Shown: positions 6,731 through 11,248 of the stretch, one piece after another
Position numbering within the stretch: the first letter of the stretch is position 1
Layout: every line of letters starts with the position of its first letter
Assembly (NCBI GenBank): GCA_021817755.1
Contig: JAKAGC010000061.1
Span: 1 to 11,248, forward strand
Source: Acidobacteriota bacterium
GTDB lineage: Bacteria > Acidobacteriota > Aminicenantia > UBA2199
Direction of reading: 5' to 3'
Length of the DNA: 11,248 nt
Position numbers and translations under genes: made by a program
Notes under the pieces: model-generated
What the model saw: only the letters and a program-made list of their open reading frames with translations
Database searches by the model: none
What the model was told of the DNA's origin: nothing

Positions 6731-7075
6731 TTATTTCTGAACGATATATACTCCCCAAATCTCAGCGAAATCCATTATAATTTGTTTTACACTTTTGGGT
6801 TTTATTGGAATATGCTCTCGGGGATTCGTATAGGGATGAAGATGCCATCCCCTTAAATAATCATAATCGATTCCCCAGATTCGATTATTATCTTTTAGTA
6901 ATGAAAAAGCGATGGTATTTGTTTTTGAGTTATAATATACTTGAAGAAAATGATGATCATCTATAAATGCCTTTCCTTTTAAAATAAATGCTTCTGTATT
7001 GAAATCAACATTTTTTACAAATTTAAGGTTTGATAATTCTTCAAGTAATTGATTCAGAAAATATCCTACATCCAT
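6731..7075 (-). CDS. TumE/DUF6516-like putative toxin
   Basis: This is a 114-residue protein, second in a two-gene unit. Its start overlaps the end of the upstream gene by 10 bases, and it lacks its own ribosome binding site, so it is probably made by translational coupling. Residues 1-60 look like a helix followed by beta strands (ILKGKAFID, LQVYYNS, TIAFSLL). The C-terminal half carries the likely active-site cluster RIWGIDYDYLRGWHLHPY (65-82) and PREH (85-88), with His78, His80 and His88. This matches my recollection of the DUF6516/TumE toxin family: size, histidine-rich end and partner gene with an acidic-aromatic tail. The family assignment is from memory. Its target cannot be read from the sequence. 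Confidence 0.55.
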   Translation of the reverse strand: MDVGYFLNQLLEELSNLKFVKNVDFNTEAFILKGKAFIDDHHFLQVYYNSKTNTIAFSLLKDNNRIWGIDYDYLRGWHLHPYTNPREHIPIKPKSVKQIIMDFAEIWGVYIVQK

Positions 7076-7371
7076 TGATTTTTAATTGTACTGTAATGCT
7101 CTTTGAGGGTTATTGCTTCTTCCCACTCCCAAAAATCCTCTTCGGATTCAAATGAATAAGGATCCTTTTTGAGAGTGTTATTTTTAATTTGCTTTTTGAG
7201 TTCTTCAAATGAAAAGCCCCATTTCTCCTGAAAATCATTAATTGTTTTCTGTAATCGACTCAATTTCAATTCCAGATACTCGGAGAAAATCTGATGAAAT
7301 GCATCTTCCACACTCCTTGCATAAGTAGCTTTCACCAATGCTTCACTTAATTTTGCAGACATAACGGGCAT
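7066..7371 (-). CDS. putative antitoxin partner of the TumE-like protein
   Basis: This 101-residue, mostly helical, charged protein is encoded directly upstream of the putative toxin. Residues 5-60 form predicted amphipathic helices (VEDAFHQIFSEYLELKLSRL), and the tail PYSFESEEDFWEWEEAITL (71-89) is acidic and aromatic. I associate that pattern (sYExExDyweWE) with small genes paired to DUF6516-type toxins. No ribbon-helix-helix or helix-turn-helix DNA-binding domain is apparent. GGAGGT sits 6 bases before the ATG at 7371; a second in-frame ATG lies three codons later. A near-consensus promoter precedes the gene. Antitoxin-first order and overlapping frames are typical of type II modules, but the function is inference. 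Confidence 0.55.
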   Translation of the reverse strand: MPVMSAKLSEALVKATYARSVEDAFHQIFSEYLELKLSRLQKTINDFQEKWGFSFEELKKQIKNNTLKKDPYSFESEEDFWEWEEAITLKEHYSTIKNQWM

Positions 7372-7414
7372 TTAAATACCTCCAACCAATATACCCTCCA
7401 TATTTTCAATTTAA

Positions 7415-7443
7415 ATAATAGAATAAATACCGATTATTGTCAA
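7415..7443 (-). promoter_or_regulatory. promoter of the toxin-antitoxin-like pair
   Basis: On the minus strand a perfect TTGACA (7443 down to 7438) and TATTAT (7420 down to 7415) are 17 bases apart. A start near 7408 gives a leader of about 37 bases containing two similar TGGAGG stretches, the second being the ribosome binding site. I saw no strong palindromic operator over the boxes. Confidence 0.75.
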
Positions 7444-7499
7444 CTATTTCGGATTTTTACCATACATCAGGCTCAATTCATATTTTTGAATTCTAAAAT

Positions 7500-8285
7500 T
7501 TATTGGATTAAAATCCTCCAATTCAAATCGGAAATACAATAAAGATTTACAGCACAATTACGAAGAAAATCATCCATCAACCACAGTGAACACCGGCCAT
7601 CGTTTTTATTTCTGAACAGCAAATCGGATTCTCCATCGGCATCGAAATCTCCCACAGCGACAATTTCCCATTCAATGGCAGCAGATGAGAGTGGTTCGAT
7701 TTCACCGAGGGATGTCCCATCCATTATCCACACGCTATTGGCACCGGTTTGAGAATTTCTCCAAATGATATCGGGTTTCCCATCACCCCTTAAATCCCCT
7801 ACCCCGCATATGTTCCAGCTTAAATCGGTTTGAGATTGCAATGGGATTTCCTGGGAAAGTTCAACCCCGTTCATGATCCAGATTAAATTTTGACCTGAAA
7901 CAGAGTTTCTCCAAAGGATATCGGGTTTTCCATCGGAATTGAAATCCCATGTTCCGCAAATATCCCAGGTTACATCTTCCATCTCGGGGAGAAAGGATTC
8001 GGAAACCTTTTCATAATTATTCATAAACCAAACAAAATTTTCCCCGGTGGAAGAGTTACGCCATAGGATATCCTCATTTCCATCACTATTAAAATCACCT
8101 GTTCCGGTAATTCTTTGGGTAAGATTTGTATTTGCATCGATTTGTTGTGTACTGGGTAATACCCGGGGATCGGCAACAGTTCCATGTTCATCAAGAGAGT
8201 GCGTGAGACTGATACAATTAAACCCTCCGGCTCCATAATAACGCCAGATCACATCGTACGTGCCATCATTATCAAAATCCCCGGG
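7500..8285 (-). repeat. five VCBS/FG-GAP-type protein repeats
   Basis: Five units begin with an aspartate-rich loop at residues 983, 1043, 1093, 1143 and 1192 of the readable protein: DFDNDG, DFNSDG, DFNSDG, DLRGDG and DFDADG. The last three steps are 50, 50 and 49 residues. Units share DI(L/I)WRN, G.N.VW.M and W.I elements. Such repeats usually bind Ca2+ and form a beta-propeller or part of one; five units would be incomplete unless the fold is closed differently. Confidence 0.8.
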
Positions 8286-11248
8286 AGTGTGTTTTGAAGC
8301 AAGTATCGAAAATGGTTCTTCACTGGCGACAGATAATTGAATAAGGGGATCATTTGAAGATAAATGAATCTTATAATCATTGCTTAAAGGTACAGTAGAA
8401 GGAATTACCCATACATATTTCCCGGACAAGGCAGAAACACTTTGGGATATGGTCGAATAATACGAACCGCTTTTATATAGTTCTATTTTTAATGTGTCAA
8501 TTCGGGCTGAAGCCCAGGTTATAACACATTGCGAATTGATTCGGAAATTCTGTCCTCCATTGGGATAATTCAATGTCAATATGGGGGTTTGAATAATAGA
8601 AAATATATGACTGGAACTGGATGCGGGAAAATCAGGGGGCACACTTGTCACTCTTACCTGGAACCGGTCACCATTTTTCATCCTATTGGGAATCATAAAG
8701 TTATATGTTTTTAAAGAAGCGGGTACATCGGAAGCAATAGTAAGGACAGAGCTTCCTTTATCCAGGAGTTCGATTTTCAATTTGGTCAACCCGATATATT
8801 CCCAATCTATTTTACATTGGGAACCCATCACAAATGGTGTACTTCCGGTGGGAGCTGTCACAAGTATATAAGGAGAAGTAAGGGTGGTAGTACCGATAAC
8901 ATCACTGGCTGCGCTTTCGACCTTATTGGAATTCTTATCATGAGGATAAGTGACACTTTTTATTTTAAAATAGTAGGAGGTAGCGGGATTCAGTTCGGTC
9001 AATAATAGTGATGAAGCAGATTTGTCTACTGTTTTCCCGACTTGTTGGAAAGGGCCTTCAGAAGATGTACTGCCATATATGAAATAATTCCCTGTATCAC
9101 CGGTATAGGTTATTGGAGTCCATGAAGCGAGAACCGAGGAAGGAGATGTTGGAGTTACAGAAAAACCGGGAGGAGAAATGGTTTGCGTTTTTGCCCAATC
9201 GGAATCTCTTGAGTCAACATAATTTTTCACACTACTATCCGTTGTGTATAAAGCATTATAACCAAAATCGGTCTGGAGCGAGGATAACGAAGTTAAATTT
9301 TTAATATTAGCAGGAATGGGTCCGGTTAGCTTATTGGAATTTACTTTCAAGGAATTTAGAGATGTAGCATTTCCTAACTCGGAAGGAATAAGTCCTTCCA
9401 GACGATTATAATCAAGATGAAGATAAAACAACCGTTTCAAATTTTGTAATTGTACCGGAATCTCACCTGATAATTGATTGGAGCTAAGCATAAGCCGTTG
9501 AAGTAAAGAAAGATTTCCCATTTCAGAAGGTATGGCACCTGTTAGTTGATTTTTGCTTAAATCAATAATAACTAATGCAACCAATTCACCAATCCCGGGA
9601 GGTATTTCACCGGATAGTTGATTATTACTCAAATACAAATTTCTAATCGCTTTGAGTTGCATTAAAGAAACCGGAATTTCTCCGGTTATCTGATTTCCCG
9701 ATAAATTGATATTGGTAACCCCGGAATACCTGCCCCATTGTTGGGGGATAACCCCACTTAATAAATTATCCTGCAAATAAATTCCATCTAAATTTGAACC
9801 TTCATAAAATAGAGGAAGTGAACCGGTTAATCGATTGGAAGATAAATTGAGGGATATGAGGAATGGGCACAGATCAAAATGTTCGGGGATACTACCGGAT
9901 AGCACATTATTAGATAAATCCAGAAATTTTAAGTATTGGCATTTTTGATCAAAAGGAGGAATAGTTCCGGAAATATTATTACTAAAAAAATATACTATCA
10001 TTAAATTTCCCAACCGGGTGAGTTCAATAGGAAGCTGCCCACTTATTTGATTTTGGCACATATCAAGGTAGATTAATTGAGTTAAATTTCCGATAGAAGA
10101 AGGAATAACCCCAGAAAGTTTATTACTATATAAACGGATATTTGTTACATGATGGTTGGAAATATAAAGTCCATACCAATTATTCTCTGTACCTCTGTCG
10201 TTAAAATCGCCATTGGCTTTCTTCCAGTTCGTTTTATTTGTCCAATTATCACCATTTAAATTATTATAAATATCGATAAGAGCGGTTCTCTCCGATTCAG
10301 GGATATTGGCGATATTAAACAGATTATCGGATGTATCACTTATTGTATTATCGCTACTGGACACCCGTATAAGCGCTTGAGGGGAAATGACACCGGAAAC
10401 AGTCCATAAATATGTTCCCATATTAGAAAATGAACTATTAATGGTTACCCAGGAGCTTCCATTATTAGTGGAGTACTCAATTTTAACCGGATTGATATTA
10501 CCGGTATTTTCCCAGCTTATAAAACGTGTTTCGCCGATTGCCCAGATTTCTCCTCCATTTGGAGATTTGACGGTAATGGAAGGAGTAATTTCATTTTTAT
10601 AAACGGCGGTAATGCTTCGATTGTTTGTCACAGCAACCTGGATAGAGGTTCCCTGTACAGTAACACCATCGATAATCCACTTGACAAAATCCCTTCCATT
10701 AAAATTAGCAGGGGCAGAAATTGAGACGGTTGCTGCTGAAGTATAATTACGTGAAAAAGGTGTGAGGCCATCACCGTTATTATTTATATCCAAGGGAGTA
10801 AGAGTTATTGGAACGGTATTATCGGGAATCGAAGCAATAGATAATACATAATCGGCGGATATAATGGCGGATATTTCAGCGCTATTAAGGCTGGTTACAG
10901 TGGAATAATTATAAAGATAATATTTGTCGGAAACAGTTCTAACAACAAAGTAATAGGGAACCATAAATGTTAAACCGTTTATTGTTAAACCGGTAGATGT
11001 TTTATTAGAAGTAGAACCTGCTAACGTATAAGGTCCACCTGGATTGGTACTCATCAACACTTGATACCTACCGGGGCCTGCGGAGAAAGTAATGGGTGTC
11101 CAGTTTAATGTAATCGAATTGGAACCGCTTACGGACGCAGTAATATTACCGGGGGGAATGGTCTGGGTGGTATTCCATGTGGAATTCTTTTGAGCAAGAA
11201 ATGCAAGTATGTAAGGATCGGTAATATCCATGGCATTAAGTGTTGTTA
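7500..11248 (-). CDS. giant modular surface protein: Fn3, LRR and VCBS repeats (5' end missing)
   Basis: At least 1249 residues are encoded; the frame runs off the right edge, and the first Met (11231) is internal. Numbering from that Met, the modules are: an LRR-end linker with TQTIPPG (22-28), Fn3 (about 30-125), an InlB/Flg_new-like domain (about 130-212), a PNGGEIW Kre9-like domain (215-308), an LRR cap (310-357), 12 plant-type LRRs of 24 residues (362-648), a second linker WAKTQTISPPG (679-689), a second Fn3 (690-784), two Kre9-like domains (786-978), and five VCBS/FG-GAP repeats with Asp-rich calcium loops (983-1243). It is probably secreted or surface-exposed and used for adhesion or ligand recognition. 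No C-terminal anchor, sorting signal or enzyme domain is seen, and the signal peptide must be upstream. There is no clear terminator after the stop; 7384-7499 holds the promoter of the downstream pair. Confidence 0.85.
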   Translation of the reverse strand, partial: TTLNAMDITDPYILAFLAQKNSTWNTTQTIPPGNITASVSGSNSITLNWTPITFSAGPGRYQVLMSTNPGGPYTLAGSTSNKTSTGLTINGLTFMVPYYFVVRTVSDKYYLYNYSTVTSLNSAEISAIISADYVLSIASIPDNTVPITLTPLDINNNGDGLTPFSRNYTSAATVSISAPANFNGRDFVKWIIDGVTVQGTSIQVAVTNNRSITAVYKNEITPSITVKSPNGGEIWAIGETRFISWENTGNINPVKIEYSTNNGSSWVTINSSFSNMGTYLWTVSGVISPQALIRVSSSDNTISDTSDNLFNIANIPESERTALIDIYNNLNGDNWTNKTNWKKANGDFNDRGTENNWYGLYISNHHVTNIRLYSNKLSGVIPSSIGNLTQLIYLDMCQNQISGQLPIELTRLGNLMIVYFFSNNISGTIPPFDQKCQYLKFLDLSNNVLSGSIPEHFDLCPFLISLNLSSNRLTGSLPLFYEGSNLDGIYLQDNLLSGVIPQQWGRYSGVTNINLSGNQITGEIPVSLMQLKAIRNLYLSNNQLSGEIPPGIGELVALVIIDLSKNQLTGAIPSEMGNLSLLQRLMLSSNQLSGEIPVQLQNLKRLFYLHLDYNRLEGLIPSELGNATSLNSLKVNSNKLTGPIPANIKNLTSLSSLQTDFGYNALYTTDSSVKNYVDSRDSDWAKTQTISPPGFSVTPTSPSSVLASWTPITYTGDTGNYFIYGSTSSEGPFQQVGKTVDKSASSLLLTELNPATSYYFKIKSVTYPHDKNSNKVESAASDVIGTTTLTSPYILVTAPTGSTPFVMGSQCKIDWEYIGLTKLKIELLDKGSSVLTIASDVPASLKTYNFMIPNRMKNGDRFQVRVTSVPPDFPASSSSHIFSIIQTPILTLNYPNGGQNFRINSQCVITWASARIDTLKIELYKSGSYYSTISQSVSALSGKYVWVIPSTVPLSNDYKIHLSSNDPLIQLSVASEEPFSILASKHTPGDFDNDGTYDVIWRYYGAGGFNCISLTHSLDEHGTVADPRVLPSTQQIDANTNLTQRITGTGDFNSDGNEDILWRNSSTGENFVWFMNNYEKVSESFLPEMEDVTWDICGTWDFNSDGKPDILWRNSVSGQNLIWIMNGVELSQEIPLQSQTDLSWNICGVGDLRGDGKPDIIWRNSQTGANSVWIMDGTSLGEIEPLSSAAIEWEIVAVGDFDADGESDLLFRNKNDGRCSLWLMDDFLRNCAVNLYCISDLNWRILIQ
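9261..10178 (-). repeat. LRR array of 12 plant-type leucine-rich repeats
   Basis: Twelve repeats with a 24-residue period (one of 23) follow the pattern LxxLxLxxNxLxGxIPxxxGNL, for example LYLSNNQLSGEIP and DLSKNQLTGAIP; a half repeat closes the array. The preceding cap has ESERTALIDIYNNLNGDNW, typical of bacterial plant-like LRR proteins. The array forms a curved recognition surface, and the ligand is unknown. Confidence 0.9.

Noticed and set aside
7470..7495. AATTCA/TGAATT hairpin after the giant gene as a terminator
   Set aside because: The stem is weak and AT-only in its core, and no T tract follows.
11229..11231. ATG at 11231 as the true start of the giant surface protein
   Set aside because: The frame stays open to the window edge (TTLNA before the Met), no ribosome binding site precedes it, and the Met aligns with an internal Leu in the second copy of the linker.
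1..11248. CRISPR arrays, tRNA or rRNA genes, insertion sequences, attachment sites
   Set aside because: No spaced direct repeats, tRNA cloverleaf, rRNA signature, transposase or terminal repeats were seen; the only strong periodicity is the protein repeats of the giant gene.

Overview
The window comes from a bacterial chromosome and is moderately AT-rich. It has Shine-Dalgarno sequences and sigma70-type promoters (TTGAAT-N17-TATAAT, TTGACA-N17-TAGAAT, TTGACA-N17-TATTAT). The gene content suggests an energy-economising Gram-negative-type anaerobe or facultative organism: a complex I subunit, a K+-independent proton-pumping pyrophosphatase, a Na+/H+ antiporter-like protein and a hydrogenase nickel chaperone. 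A very large surface-type protein carries plant-type leucine-rich repeats and a W..TQTI.PPG linker that I associate with Acidobacteriota/Aminicenantes-like lineages. That taxonomic guess comes from memory and is weak.

Layout. Positions 1-4533, plus strand, hold bioenergetic membrane proteins: the 3' end of nuoN, a CitMHS/NhaD-like antiporter with its own promoter, then hppA with its own near-consensus promoter and a textbook terminator (4565-4602). Positions 4624-5377 hold a small minus-strand gene for a hydrophobic 66-residue protein, diverging from a stand-alone hypA. The hypA 5' region is unusual, with either a leaderless start or an 11-codon leader ORF. Positions 5423-7371, minus strand, hold a secreted purple-acid-phosphatase-like metallophosphoesterase and, upstream of it, an overlapping two-gene pair that looks like a TumE/DUF6516-type toxin-antitoxin module with a consensus promoter. 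Positions 7500-11248, minus strand, are the 3' part of a giant multidomain gene whose start lies beyond the right edge (Fn3, repeat domain, Kre9-like, 12 LRRs, Fn3, two Kre9-like, five VCBS/FG-GAP repeats).

The left third forms a coherent ion-economy cluster: NuoN and HppA both build a cation-motive force, and the antiporter could exchange Na+ for H+. The right half is more accessory: a TA-like pair next to a modular surface protein built by internal duplication. I see no tRNA, rRNA, CRISPR array, transposase or attachment site. The window holds no clear new multi-gene system. The points most worth checking are the start of hypA, the divergent TA-like pair, the duplicated LRR-linker-Fn3 cassette with a start site beyond the window, and the cluster of CTGTYC/GRACAG motifs upstream of the hppA promoter.
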